A stretch of DNA of 64,000 nucleotides from Streptomyces sp. NWU339 (GCF_003143855.1 NZ_QFRK01000031.1:1-64000), one strand, 5' to 3'. Positions 7,652 to 16,667 are shown, counted from the stretch's first letter. Notes: a model not told the origin generated them from the letters alone. Numbers and translations are program-made.

Positions 7652-9000
7652 TGGCACAGGTGCTGGAGTTCAAGCTCCCCGACCTCGGTGAGGGGCTCAC
7701 CGGGGCGGAGATCGTGCGCTGGCTGGTCGAGGTGGGCGATGTCGTCACCGTCGACCAGCCGGTCGTCGAGGTCGAGACGGCCAAGGCGATGGTGGATGTG
7801 CCCTGTCCGTACGGGGGTGTGGTCACCGCCCGCTTCGGCGAGGAGGGCACCGAACTGCCGGTGGGCGCCCCGTTGCTCACGGTGGCCGTGGGCGGACCGG
7901 ACGCCGACCGGCCGCCGGGTGAGGACCGCCCGTCCGCCGCCCCGAGCGAGGGATCCGGCAACGTCCTGGTGGGTTACGGCACCTCGGAGGCTCCGGCCCG
8001 GCGCCGCAGGGTGCGGCCGGGACAGCGGGTGTCCGCCACGCCCGCCACGCGCACCGCGTCCGCGGCCGGGGCGATGGACGGTCCGGTCCCCGTGATCTCA
8101 CCCCTGGTGCGCAGGCTGGCCCGGCAGAACGGCCTGGACCTGCGGGAGATGACGGGTTCCGGGCCCGAGGGGCTGATCCTGCGGGCGGACGTGGAGCACG
8201 CGCTCCGGGCCGCCGGCGCGCAGCAGGTCCGCAAGGACCGGACGGCCGTCACCGAGCCGCACGTGCGTGCGGCGCAGGCCCACACGCCGACCGCCGGCAC
8301 CGCGGTCCCGGATGTCGTCCGCGTCCCCCTCAAGGGCATCCGCGGTGCCGTGGCCGACAAGCTCTCCCGCAGCCGCACCGAGATACCGGACGCGACCTGC
8401 TGGGTGGACGCCGACGCGACCGAGCTGATGCGGGCGCGGGCCGCGATGAACGCCTCGGGCGGTCCGAAGATCTCCGTGCTCGCCCTGCTGGCCCGGATCT
8501 GCACCGCCGCGCTGGCCCGCTTCCCCGAGCTCAACTCCTCCGTGGACAGGGAGGCCAGGGAGATCGTCCGGTACGCGGCCGTGCATCTGGGCTTCGCCGC
8601 GCAGACCGAGCGGGGGCTGGTCGTCCCCGTCGTCCGGGACGCGCACACGCGGGACGCGGAGTCGCTCACGGCGGAGTTCGCTCGGCTGACCGAGGCGGCC
8701 CGGTCCGGGGCGCTGACGCCCGCGGAACTCACGGGCGGCACCTTCACGTTGAACAATTACGGCGTCTTCGGTGTCGACGGCTCCACCCCGATCATCAACC
8801 ACCCCGAGGCCGCCATGCTCGGCGTCGGCCGCATCGTCCCCAAGCCCTGGGTCCATGAGGGCGAGTTGGCGGTGCGACAGGTCGTGCAGCTCTCGCTCAC
8901 CTTCGACCACCGGGTCTGCGACGGCGGCACGGCGGGTGGTTTCCTGCGCCATGTGGCGGACTGCGTGGAGCAACCGGCGGTGCTGCTGCGGACGCTGTGA
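7651..9000 (+). CDS. bkdH: Branched-chain 2-oxo acid dehydrogenase E2 (dihydrolipoamide acyltransferase), first operon
   Basis: The 449-residue E2 core moves the acyl group from lipoyl-lysine to CoA. Domains in order: one lipoyl domain (1-80) with the lipoylated Lys in E-T-A-K-A-M (about 44); a flexible linker; a peripheral-subunit-binding domain (about 150-187: S-P-L-V-R-R-L-A); a second linker; and the catalytic domain (about 220-449) ending with D-H-R-V-C-D-G, the active-site His and Asp. No E3 (lipoamide dehydrogenase) gene follows, so E3 must come from elsewhere in the genome. Confidence 0.92.
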   Translation: MAQVLEFKLPDLGEGLTGAEIVRWLVEVGDVVTVDQPVVEVETAKAMVDVPCPYGGVVTARFGEEGTELPVGAPLLTVAVGGPDADRPPGEDRPSAAPSEGSGNVLVGYGTSEAPARRRRVRPGQRVSATPATRTASAAGAMDGPVPVISPLVRRLARQNGLDLREMTGSGPEGLILRADVEHALRAAGAQQVRKDRTAVTEPHVRAAQAHTPTAGTAVPDVVRVPLKGIRGAVADKLSRSRTEIPDATCWVDADATELMRARAAMNASGGPKISVLALLARICTAALARFPELNSSVDREAREIVRYAAVHLGFAAQTERGLVVPVVRDAHTRDAESLTAEFARLTEAARSGALTPAELTGGTFTLNNYGVFGVDGSTPIINHPEAAMLGVGRIVPKPWVHEGELAVRQVVQLSLTFDHRVCDGGTAGGFLRHVADCVEQPAVLLRTL

Positions 9001-9036
9001 GGTCCGGCTCTCCCTGCCGTGCCCGTTCCCGGACAC

Positions 9037-9071
9037 CGTGCCCCCGCGTTCCCCGCGATCGCGGGGGCACG
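9037..9071 (+). terminator. Hairpin terminator after the first bkd operon
   Basis: Perfect 12-bp stem CGTGCCCCCGCG / CGCGGGGGCACG with an 11-nt loop, just before the next GTG start. There is no T-run, as is common in Streptomyces. Confidence 0.6.
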
Positions 9072-9083
9072 CATACTCGAGGG

Positions 9084-10064
9084 GTGACCGAGTACGAGCT
9101 CCCGGGGGCTCCCAGTGCCGGACCCGATGCCGTTGGTGACCGAGACCGCGACCGGGACCCCGCGCCGGGCGCGGCGGTGTCGCTCGAGCCCGCCGCGTAC
9201 GACGCCCTCGTGCTCGCCGGTGGCGGTGCCCGACGGCTCGGAGGCGCGGACAAGCCCGGCGTGCGGGTGGGCGGCCGGGCGTTGCTCGACCGGGTGCTCG
9301 CGGCCTGCGCCGACGCCCGCACCACCGTGGTCGTGGCCGAACCCCGTCCCACCCCACGGGCCGTGCTCTGGGCGCGCGAGGAGCCGCCGGGCGGCGGACC
9401 GCTCGCCGCGCTCGACGCCGGGATCCGGCTCAGCACCGCGGAGTACGTCGTGCTGCTCTCCGCCGACCTGCCGTTCCTCGACGGACGCACGGTCGGTGAA
9501 CTGCTGACCACCCTCCGTACGAGCCCGGCCGACGGGGTCGTACTGACCGATGCCGACGGCCGGGACCAGCCGCTCGTGGCCGCGTACCGCACGGCGGCCC
9601 TGCGCCGCGAACTCGCCGCGCTCAGCGAACGGCACGGCCGACTGGCCGGACTGCCGCTGCGCCGACTGACCGGCTCGCTCGACCTCACCCGGATCTTCGG
9701 CCCGGTGGCGTCCTTCGACTGCGACACCTGGGACGACATCGCCGCCGCCAGAGCACGCATCAGGGAGCATGGACACGTGTTGGATGAATGGATTACCGCA
9801 GTCAAGGACGAACTGGGCATCGAGCTGGACGTCGACACCGGTGCACTCCTCGACCTCGCCCGTGACGCCGCCCACGGCGTGGCCAGGCCGGCGGCGCCGC
9901 TGACCACCTTCCTCGTCGGTTACGCGGCGGCCCGCGCGGGCGGTGACCGGGAAGCCGTGGCCGAGGCCGTCCGCAAGGCCGCGACCCTCGCCACCCGCTG
10001 GGCCGATGAGGACGCCCCCGATGCTCCCGACGCCGCCCCCGGCACGAGCCCTGACGACCGATGA
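9084..10064 (+). CDS. MobA-like nucleotidyltransferase fused to a DUF6457 domain
   Basis: The 326-residue protein has an N-terminal MobA-type NTP-transferase domain (about 37-225) with the signature L-A-G-G-G-A-R-R-L-G-G-A-D-K-P (about 41-55), which binds GTP and attaches GMP to molybdopterin in MobA. The C terminus (about 235-310), after an H-V-L-D-E-W-I start, matches the small helical DUF6457 domain, whose function is unknown. The GTG at 9084 fits the frame; the N terminus before the domain is disordered. It overlaps moeA by 4 bp, which supports a molybdenum-cofactor role. Confidence 0.82.
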   Translation: MTEYELPGAPSAGPDAVGDRDRDRDPAPGAAVSLEPAAYDALVLAGGGARRLGGADKPGVRVGGRALLDRVLAACADARTTVVVAEPRPTPRAVLWAREEPPGGGPLAALDAGIRLSTAEYVVLLSADLPFLDGRTVGELLTTLRTSPADGVVLTDADGRDQPLVAAYRTAALRRELAALSERHGRLAGLPLRRLTGSLDLTRIFGPVASFDCDTWDDIAAARARIREHGHVLDEWITAVKDELGIELDVDTGALLDLARDAAHGVARPAAPLTTFLVGYAAARAGGDREAVAEAVRKAATLATRWADEDAPDAPDAAPGTSPDDR

Positions 10065-11476
10065 CCGCGCCCGACGCCCGAGCCGACGAGGGCGCCGAGG
10101 ACGCCGATGATCTCGATGTCGAGGAGGCTCTCGCCCTCGTGAACGAAGCTTCCGGCCGCACGCCTGGTGCCCCCGGGCACGCCCCCTCCACGCACCGCCC
10201 GCGCCGCCACGGCGTCCCCTGGACCGACGCCCGCGCCATCGCCGAGCGCGCAGGCCGCAACGGCACCGCCCGCCCCGTCACCGGAGGCCGTGCCACCCAC
10301 CGTGCCCCGGTCTCCGTGCCGCTCGACGCCGCCCTCGGCCTCACCCTGGCCGCCCCCCTCACGGCCCTCACCGACCTGCCCTCCTTCGACACCTCGGCCA
10401 TGGACGGCTGGGCGGTCTCCGGCCCGGGGCCCTGGACCGTGCGGGAGGAAGGCGTCCTCGCCGGGCACGCCGCGCACGCGCCGCTCACCGACGGCGAAGC
10501 CGTCCGTATCGCCACCGGCGCCCGGGTCCCCCCGGAGACCACCGCCGTCCTCCGCAGCGAACACGGCCGCACCGACGCCAAGGGCCGCCTGCACGCCACC
10601 GCGCCCCGGGGCGGCAGCACGGCCCGGACCGGGCCCGCCGCCACGGTGGCGCACGGTCAGGACATCCGTCCCCGCGGCCAGGAATGCCGCAGCGGCGACC
10701 AGCTGCTGTCCGTCGGCACCCTGGTGACGCCCGCCGTGCTGGGCCTCGCCGCGGCCGCCGGATACGACACGCTCAGCGCGTTCCCCCGGCCCCGCGTCGA
10801 GGTCCTCGTCCTCGGCGACGAGCTGCTCACGGGGGGCCTTCCGCACGACGGGCTGATCCGGGACGCACTCGGTCCGATGCTGCCGCCCTGGCTGCGCGCA
10901 CTCGGCGCCGAGGTCATCGCGGTCCGCCGGGTCCGCGACGACGCGCACACGCTGCACAAGGCGATCACAAGGTCCGGCGCCGATGTCGTCGTCACCACCG
11001 GCGGCACCGCCGCGGGCCCGGTCGACCACGTCCACCCGACGCTGAGCCGCATCGGGGCCGAGCTCCTCGTGGACGGGGTCGAGGTGCGCCCCGGCCACCC
11101 CATGCTCCTGGCCCGTACCAAGGAGAACCAGCACCTCGTCGGCCTGCCCGGCAACCCCCTCGCCGCCGTCTCCGGACTGCTCACGCTTGCCGAACCCCTG
11201 CTGCGTACCCTCGCTGCCCGCCCGGCTCCCGAGCCGTACACGATGCCGCTGCGGGACGCGGTCCACGGGCATCCGCACGACACCCGGCTCATCCCCGTCG
11301 TGCTGCGCGAGGACGTCGCCCTGCCGCTGCATTACAACGGTCCCGCCATGCTGCGCGGCATCGCGGCGGCCGACGCCCTCGCCGTCGTACCGCCGGGCGG
11401 CACGCGGCCCGGCCAGGAGACAGAACTGCTCGACCTCCCCTGGGCGTCCGGGGGAATCGGGGTGTGTTTCACGTGA
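10061..11476 (+). CDS. moeA: Molybdopterin molybdotransferase MoeA
   Basis: The 471-residue MoeA inserts molybdate into adenylated molybdopterin. Visible are the N-terminal S-A-M-D-G-W-A motif (about 112-118), the MoCF-binding domain with V-L-G-D-E-L-L (about 249-255), T-T-G-G-T-A-A-G-P-V-D-H (about 311-322) and G-L-P-G-N-P-L-A-A-V (about 365-374), and the C-terminal beta domain. The first 60 residues are an acidic or disordered addition relative to E. coli MoeA. It follows MobA-DUF6457 with a 4-bp overlap. The last codons lie inside the parS sequence. Confidence 0.9.
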   Translation: MTAPDARADEGAEDADDLDVEEALALVNEASGRTPGAPGHAPSTHRPRRHGVPWTDARAIAERAGRNGTARPVTGGRATHRAPVSVPLDAALGLTLAAPLTALTDLPSFDTSAMDGWAVSGPGPWTVREEGVLAGHAAHAPLTDGEAVRIATGARVPPETTAVLRSEHGRTDAKGRLHATAPRGGSTARTGPAATVAHGQDIRPRGQECRSGDQLLSVGTLVTPAVLGLAAAAGYDTLSAFPRPRVEVLVLGDELLTGGLPHDGLIRDALGPMLPPWLRALGAEVIAVRRVRDDAHTLHKAITRSGADVVVTTGGTAAGPVDHVHPTLSRIGAELLVDGVEVRPGHPMLLARTKENQHLVGLPGNPLAAVSGLLTLAEPLLRTLAARPAPEPYTMPLRDAVHGHPHDTRLIPVVLREDVALPLHYNGPAMLRGIAAADALAVVPPGGTRPGQETELLDLPWASGGIGVCFT

Positions 11477-12570
11477 AACTTCCGGGTCAGGACGCCATTG
11501 CTCGCCAGGCGGACGAGCACTTGGTGACGCATCGGGTGAAACTGCCGAGGAAGGTGGTCGAGCATCCGATCCGCCAGGTCACCAAAAGGCTGTCCATCGC
11601 CTTGCTCCTCCTCGTGCTGACGGCGCTGATCGTGTATCTCGACCGCGACGGCTACAACGACAACGCCGACGGCACCCTCGACTTCCTCGATGCCTTCTAC
11701 TACGCGACCGTCACCCTCTCCACCACGGGATACGGCGACATCACGCCGGTCAGCGACAGCGCCCGGCTGACCAATATCTTCGTCATCACGCCGTTGCGCG
11801 TGATGTTCCTGATCATCCTGGTCGGCACCACCCTCGAAGCCCTCGCCGAACGCACCCGGGAGGAGTTGCGACTGAACCGCTGGAGGTCCACGTTGCGTGA
11901 TCACACCGTTGTCGTCGGATTCGGCACGAAGGGCAGGTCCGCGATCCGGACCATCTGCGCGACGGGGCTCCGCAAGGAGCAGGTCGTGGTGGTCGACCCC
12001 AGCAGCAAGGCGATCGAAGCCGCCGCAGCCGACGGCTACGCGGGCGTCATAGGTGACGCGACGCGCAGCGAGGTGCTGAAGCGGGCCGAGGTGTACCGGG
12101 CGAAGCAGATCATCATCGCCACGCAGCGCGACGACACAGCCGTACTGGTGACGCTGACGGCCCGACAGCTCAACCGCGGCGCGAAGATCGTGGTCGCGGT
12201 GCGCGAGGAGGAGAACGCTCCGCTGCTGAAGCAGTCCGGCGCCGACGCGGTCATCACCAGCGCCAGCGCGGCAGGCCGGCTGCTCGGGCTGTCGCTGCTC
12301 AGCCCTGCGGCCGGCGTGGTGATGGAGGACCTCATCCAGCAGGGCACGGGACTCGACATGGTCGAACGGCCGGTCATAAAGGCCGAGGTGGGCAAGACGC
12401 CGCGAGAGGTCGACGATCTGGTGGTGAGCGTCCTGCGCGGGCACCGGTTGCTCGGCTACGACGACGCGAACGTCGGGACGCTCGAGCTGACCGACCGGCT
12501 GATCACGATCGTGCGGAGGACGTCGGCCAGGCAGGTGGCGCCCGACATGCGCCCGCTCCCCCGGGACTGA
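11464..12570 (+). CDS. Two-TM potassium channel with RCK/TrkA-N domain
   Basis: The 368-residue integral membrane protein has TM1 (about 41-58), a pore loop with the selectivity filter T-T-G-Y-G-D (about 86-91), TM2 (about 102-120), then a cytoplasmic RCK/TrkA-N NAD-binding domain (V-V-V-G-F-G-T-K-G, about 148-156) and a TrkA-C-like tail. It is expected to pass K+ under nucleotide or ion control. I chose the GTG at 11464 because GGGGAA lies 9 nt upstream; a GTG at 11473 is the alternative but has no site at the right distance. The start region overlaps the end of moeA and the parS palindrome. Confidence 0.88.
   Translation: MFHVKLPGQDAIARQADEHLVTHRVKLPRKVVEHPIRQVTKRLSIALLLLVLTALIVYLDRDGYNDNADGTLDFLDAFYYATVTLSTTGYGDITPVSDSARLTNIFVITPLRVMFLIILVGTTLEALAERTREELRLNRWRSTLRDHTVVVGFGTKGRSAIRTICATGLRKEQVVVVDPSSKAIEAAAADGYAGVIGDATRSEVLKRAEVYRAKQIIIATQRDDTAVLVTLTARQLNRGAKIVVAVREEENAPLLKQSGADAVITSASAAGRLLGLSLLSPAAGVVMEDLIQQGTGLDMVERPVIKAEVGKTPREVDDLVVSVLRGHRLLGYDDANVGTLELTDRLITIVRRTSARQVAPDMRPLPRD
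11465..11480. promoter_or_regulatory. parS centromere-like site (ParB binding)
   Basis: TGTTTCACGTGAAACT has a perfect 14-bp palindrome core (11466-11479) and differs from the bacterial parS consensus only at the last base. ParB binds such sites to load the chromosome segregation complex. It lies across the moeA stop and K+ channel start. Streptomyces parS sites cluster near oriC. Confidence 0.85.
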
Positions 12571-12579
12571 CCGAGGGCT

Positions 12580-12618
12580 CCGCGGACGGTGCGGGCCCCG
12601 GGCCCGCACCGTCCGCGG
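12580..12618. terminator. Bidirectional hairpin terminator
   Basis: Perfect 18-bp stem (12580-12597 with 12601-12618) and a CCG loop, between the convergent K+ channel and ABC permease genes. Confidence 0.75.
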
Positions 12619-12626
12619 GACCTGCG

Positions 12627-13478
12627 TCACTTGCGGTTGTAGAGCCGCATCGTGATCGGTCCGAAGACCAGGACGAACAGGGCGGACCAGCCCAGTGACC
12701 AGGCGATCTCGTCGGCCGGCCAGTCACCCGCCATCAGCCCGCGCACCGCGGACGCCAGGTGCGTGACGGGACTGTTGTTGACGAACGCCTGGAGCCAGCC
12801 CGGCATGGTGCGCGGGTCGACGAAGACGTTGGAGAGGAAGGTGAGCGGGAAGATCACCATCATGCTGACGCCCATGACCGACTTCTCGGTACGCAGCATC
12901 AGCCCGAACATCGTCCAGATCCACGAGAACGCGAACGCGAAGGCCACCAGCAGTACGATCCCCGCGAGCACGCCGGCCACCCCGCCGCCCGGGCGGTAGC
13001 CGAGGATCACGCCCACGGTGAGCATCACGACCGACGCGATGGTGTAGCGCAGGGCGTCGCCGAGCAGATAGCCGACCATCGTCGACGGACGCCAGATCGG
13101 CAGGGTGCGGAACCGGTCGAACACGCCCTTCTCGATGTCCGTGTTGACCGAGACACCGGTGTACATCGTGATCATCACGACCGACATCACCAGGATGCCG
13201 GGCAGCAGGAACTGGATGTACTCCTTCGGCGAGCCGGCCAGCGCCCCGCCGAAGAGGTACGTGTACATCAGCACCATCATGATCGGGAACGCGGTGACGT
13301 CGAACAGCTGCTCCGGCACATGCTTGATCTTGAGGATCGCGCGCCAGCCGAAGGTCAGGGAGGCCGACCACGCGCTGGGCCGCGGCGGGCGCTCCTCGGC
13401 GACCAGCAGCTCGGCCAGGGAGTCGGTGCGGACCGGGGCGAGTTCCGCGCTCTCGGTGGTCGTCGTCGCGGTACTCAT
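12627..13478 (-). CDS. ABC-2 type transporter permease, DrrB-like
   Basis: The 283-residue membrane protein has about six hydrophobic segments (roughly residues 64-80, 92-112, 146-168, 175-200, 210-228, 258-275) and the ABC-2 loop motif E-K-G-V-F-D-R-F-R-T-L-P-I-W-R (about 137-151), typical of DrrB-type drug or lipid exporters. It is translated with the upstream ATPase (4-bp overlap at 13475-13478). The substrate is unknown; the family includes daunorubicin and many lipid or antibiotic exporters. Confidence 0.88.
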   Translation of the reverse strand: MSTATTTTESAELAPVRTDSLAELLVAEERPPRPSAWSASLTFGWRAILKIKHVPEQLFDVTAFPIMMVLMYTYLFGGALAGSPKEYIQFLLPGILVMSVVMITMYTGVSVNTDIEKGVFDRFRTLPIWRPSTMVGYLLGDALRYTIASVVMLTVGVILGYRPGGGVAGVLAGIVLLVAFAFAFSWIWTMFGLMLRTEKSVMGVSMMVIFPLTFLSNVFVDPRTMPGWLQAFVNNSPVTHLASAVRGLMAGDWPADEIAWSLGWSALFVLVFGPITMRLYNRK

Positions 13479-14545
13479 GCCGCCACCTCGTCCTTCGGGT
13501 TGTGGGAGTGGTCGCCACCGGAGCCGGAGCCGGAGCCGGAGCCCGGCCCCTGTCCCGAGCCCGGTCCGGATGCGTGTGTGTCATGGCCGGTGAGGGCGAG
13601 GAACACCTCGTCCAGGCTGGGCTGGCCGAGCGAGAAGTTGTCGACGGTGATGCCGGCCGCGGCCAGTTCGCTCAGCGCGCGGGCGGCCTGTTCGGCGGCG
13701 GTGTCGTGGTGCGCGGCCGCACCCAGGCGGGCGGTGAGCGTCACCGGGTCGGGTTCGAGCTGCACCTGTGCGTCGAGTGCCCGGCGCAGCAGGTCCGCCG
13801 CGCGGGGCCGGTGGTCCGGATCGCGCAGCCGCAGATGTACGGAACCGGCCCCGACGGACGCCTTCAGCTCGCCCTTGGTGCCCTCGGCGATCACCTTCCC
13901 GCGGTCGATGACGGCGATCCGGGACGCCAGCTGGTCGGCTTCGTCCAGGTACTGCGTGGTCAGCAGCACGGTGGTGCCCTGGGCGACCACCGCGCGCACG
14001 ATGTCCCACACCTGGTTGCGGCTGCGCGGGTCCAGACCGGTCGTCGGTTCGTCGAGGAACAGCAGGTCGGGGGTGTTGAGGATGGACGCGGCGATGTCGA
14101 TACGCCGCCGCATGCCCCCCGAGTAGTGCTTGACCTGCTTGGCCGCCGCCTCCGTCAGGCCGAAGGCCTCCAGGAGCTGGGCGGCACGGGTGCGGGCGGC
14201 CGGTTTGCGGTGGCCGAGGAGCCGGGCCAGCAGGATCAGGTTCTCCGCGCCGGTGAGGTCCTCGTCCACGGACGCGTACTGCCCGGTGAGGCTCACCAGG
14301 CCGCGCACCGTGTCGGCCTCGCGCACGACGTCGTGACCGAAGACACGCGCCTCCCCGCCGTCCGGTCGTAGGAGGGTGGCGAGCATTTTCACGGTGGTGG
14401 TCTTGCCGGCGCCGTTCGGTCCGAGGACGCCGTACACCGTGCCGGCCGGAACGGCGAGGTCGACCCCGTCCACTGCCCGTGTCTCACCGAAGGTCTTGAC
14501 CAGGCCGGCGGTCTCGATCGCCAGGCCGGACGTCTGCGTGCTCAT
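13475..14545 (-). CDS. ABC transporter ATP-binding protein, DrrA-like
   Basis: The 356-residue ATPase carries Walker A G-P-N-G-A-G-K-T-T (about 41-49), the ABC signature Y-S-G-G-M-R-R-R-I (about 143-151) and Walker B L-L-F-L-D-E-P-T (about 163-170). It has the DrrA-type C-terminal domain that docks with the permease, then a 25-residue tail with Gly/Ser and Pro/Gly repeats before the stop. The ATG at 14545 is used because upstream codons do not match the family. It forms a two-gene exporter with the permease just downstream. Confidence 0.9.
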   Translation of the reverse strand: MSTQTSGLAIETAGLVKTFGETRAVDGVDLAVPAGTVYGVLGPNGAGKTTTVKMLATLLRPDGGEARVFGHDVVREADTVRGLVSLTGQYASVDEDLTGAENLILLARLLGHRKPAARTRAAQLLEAFGLTEAAAKQVKHYSGGMRRRIDIAASILNTPDLLFLDEPTTGLDPRSRNQVWDIVRAVVAQGTTVLLTTQYLDEADQLASRIAVIDRGKVIAEGTKGELKASVGAGSVHLRLRDPDHRPRAADLLRRALDAQVQLEPDPVTLTARLGAAAHHDTAAEQAARALSELAAAGITVDNFSLGQPSLDEVFLALTGHDTHASGPGSGQGPGSGSGSGSGGDHSHNPKDEVAA

Positions 14546-14739
14546 GCTGGGGGTCCTTCCGCATGCTTGGGCTACGCATGGAGAGACCATCACCGTCGCG
14601 CGAATTCATCGCTCTCACACATGGTTTTCCCCGAGAACCGGTCCAACGGCGGACCCGTCTCCACCTATTGACCCAAGCCGACCGGCGGATGGTGCGCGGG
14701 CGGCGCGGGTGAAGTGGGTCAGGGAGTAGCGTCGCCCTC

Positions 14740-15720
14740 ATGTATGCGATCACGATTCCCGAACCCGGTGGGCCCGAGGCGCTGGTGTGGGAGCAGGTCC
14801 CCGATCCCGTCCCCGGACCGGGCGAGGTGCTTGTCGAGGTGGTGGCCGGTGCCGTCAACCGCGCCGACATCATGCAGCGGCAGGGCTTCTACGACCCCCC
14901 GCCCGGCGCCTCCCCCTACCCCGGCCTGGAGTGCTCCGGACGGATCACCGCACTCGGACCCGGTGTGACCGGGTGGGCGGTCGGTGACGAGGTCTGCGCG
15001 CTGCTCGCCGGCGGCGGCTATGCCCAGCAGGTCGCCGTCCCGGTCGGACAGCTGCTCCCCGTCCCCAAGGGGCTCGACGTCAAGCAGGCGGCGGCGCTCC
15101 CGGAGGTCGTCTGCACGGTCTGGTCGAACGTCTTCATGGTGGCCCACCTCCGCCCCGGCGAGACGCTGCTCGTGCACGGTGGGTCCAGCGGCATCGGCAC
15201 CATGGCCATCCAGCTCGCCAAGGCCGTCGGTGCCAAGGTCGCCGTCACCGCCGGAACCAAGGAGAAGCTGGACCACTGCGCCGAACTGGGTGCCGACATC
15301 CTGATCAACTACCGCGAACAGGACTTCGTCACCGAGCTGAAGGAGGCGACCGACGGCGCGGGCGCGGACGTCATCCTCGACATCATGGGCGCCAAGTACC
15401 TGGACCGTAACGTCCAGGCCCTCGCGGTCAACGGCCGGCTCGCGATCATCGGCCTCCAGGGCGGGGCCAAGGGGGAGCTGAACATGCGCACCCTCCTCGG
15501 TAAGCGCGCCGCGATCAGCGCGACGTCACTGCGTGCCCGGCCACTGGAGGAGAAGGCGGCGATCGTCGCGGCCGTCCGGGAACACGTGTGGCCCCTGATC
15601 GCCGACGGCCATGTCCGTCCCGTGGTCGACCGCGAGCTCCCGATGTCGGAGGCGGCCGACGCCCACCGTGTCGTGGAGGAGAGCGGCCACGTCGGCAAGG
15701 TGCTGCTGGTCGCGCCTTAG
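14740..15720 (+). CDS. Zinc-independent NAD(P)H quinone oxidoreductase (MDR family)
   Basis: The 326-residue enzyme is a medium-chain dehydrogenase/reductase of the quinone-oxidoreductase type (QOR/PIG3-like), reducing quinones or reactive enals with NADPH. The N-terminal GroES-like domain has N-R-A-D-I-M-Q-R-Q-G-F-Y (about 41-52). The cofactor domain has H-G-G-S-S-G-I-G-T-M-A-I-Q (about 146-158). Zinc-binding cysteines of alcohol dehydrogenases are absent. It is a single-gene unit, divergent from the ABC ATPase across a 194-bp gap with no site I can name. Confidence 0.88.
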   Translation: MYAITIPEPGGPEALVWEQVPDPVPGPGEVLVEVVAGAVNRADIMQRQGFYDPPPGASPYPGLECSGRITALGPGVTGWAVGDEVCALLAGGGYAQQVAVPVGQLLPVPKGLDVKQAAALPEVVCTVWSNVFMVAHLRPGETLLVHGGSSGIGTMAIQLAKAVGAKVAVTAGTKEKLDHCAELGADILINYREQDFVTELKEATDGAGADVILDIMGAKYLDRNVQALAVNGRLAIIGLQGGAKGELNMRTLLGKRAAISATSLRARPLEEKAAIVAAVREHVWPLIADGHVRPVVDRELPMSEAADAHRVVEESGHVGKVLLVAP

Positions 15721-15746
15721 GGCCGCCGGGTTCGTGGGTCCGGGGT

Positions 15747-16667
15747 TCAGCTCCGTCGGAGCCTCAGGCCCACGAACGCCAGCCCCAGCCCGAGCCCCAT
15801 GAGGACCAGCCCGCTCCCCAGCGGCAGGATGCGCACCACGGGCTCGGCGCCGGTGGCGGTGTTCGACGCGGGACTCCGCGACGCCCCGGAGGGCACCGGA
15901 ACGGCCTCCCCCGACTCCGGCGCCCGACGGGTGCCGTCGGCGCGGCCTTCCTCGGGCACGCGCGTACCGGCTGCGGTGTCCGCGGCGCCCGACGCTTCGG
16001 GCAGAACACTGACGCCTGCCTCCTTCGGCCGTCCGGCGTGCGCGCCGTCCCCGAGGCCGGAGGAGTCCGGCACCGCGTTCACACCGCCGCGCTCGGCCTC
16101 GCTTCCGCTGTCACGTGGTTCGCCGTCGCGTCCGCCACGCGGATCCGCCTCCCTGGATTTCCCGGATTCTTCAGGCGTCCCGGGCTCCCCGGGTTTCCTG
16201 TGATCGCCGGTCTTCTCCGTCTCCTCGCTCCGCTCCGTCACCTCGGGCACCTCCCGCCCCGGCCGCTTCCGCCCTTCCCCCGGCCGGCTTCCGGCCCTGG
16301 AGGGCTCGGCGGAGGGCGCCAGCGAGGGCGCACCCGCAGACGAGAAGGGCGAGAGGGGTGAGAGTGGCAAGAGCGGCGAGGGGGGCAAGAGGGGAGAGAA
16401 GGACGAGAGAGACGAGAGGGATGAGAGCGGTGAGAGGGGTGCGTGGAAAGGAGAGGGCAAGGGCTCGCGGGACGGCACGTTCGTGTGCTCGTCCGGCGCC
16501 TCCTGGCGTCCGGTGCCCGCCCTCTCGGCCCCGAAGGCCGCAGTCGTACCGAAAGACGCCAGGACAGGGTCGTACGGCATCACCACCCCCGCCCCCACCG
16601 CCACCCCGAGCACGACGCCCGCTCGCAGGGCGATTCCCGCCCCCACTACACGCAGCCATGGAGTCAC
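15747..16667 (-). CDS. Putative secreted, membrane-anchored low-complexity protein with sortase-like tail
   Basis: No named family. The 306-residue protein begins with a hydrophobic signal-like segment (about 3-30), followed by about 230 residues of low complexity: first a Ser/Leu/Pro-rich stretch built of L-S-P/S-L-S-S units (about 77-112), then a charged Glu/Arg/Gly region. The end reads I-L-P-L-G-S-G, a 16-residue hydrophobic helix and a final R-L-R-R-S. This matches the layout of actinobacterial LPxTG-like wall anchors (LPLGTG variants). Sortase anchoring is inference. Coding support is moderate because much of it is repetitive. Confidence 0.6.
   Translation of the reverse strand: MTPWLRVVGAGIALRAGVVLGVAVGAGVVMPYDPVLASFGTTAAFGAERAGTGRQEAPDEHTNVPSREPLPSPFHAPLSPLSSLSSLSSFSPLLPPSPLLPLSPLSPFSSAGAPSLAPSAEPSRAGSRPGEGRKRPGREVPEVTERSEETEKTGDHRKPGEPGTPEESGKSREADPRGGRDGEPRDSGSEAERGGVNAVPDSSGLGDGAHAGRPKEAGVSVLPEASGAADTAAGTRVPEEGRADGTRRAPESGEAVPVPSGASRSPASNTATGAEPVVRILPLGSGLVLMGLGLGLAFVGLRLRRS
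16340..16463. repeat. Polypurine GAGAGGGGTGA-like tract inside the low-complexity gene
   Basis: About 120 bp on the + strand with very few pyrimidines, made of degenerate GAG/AGG units, for example GAGAGGGGTGAGAG and GACGAGAGGGATGAGAG. It encodes the Ser/Leu/Pro repeat on the minus strand. Such mirror-rich purine tracts can form triplex DNA or slip during replication. Confidence 0.6.

Noticed and set aside
8743..8753. TTCACGTTGAA, resembling a parS half
   Set aside because: The centre is not the CACGTG palindrome and it lies inside E2 coding sequence; too far from the parS consensus.
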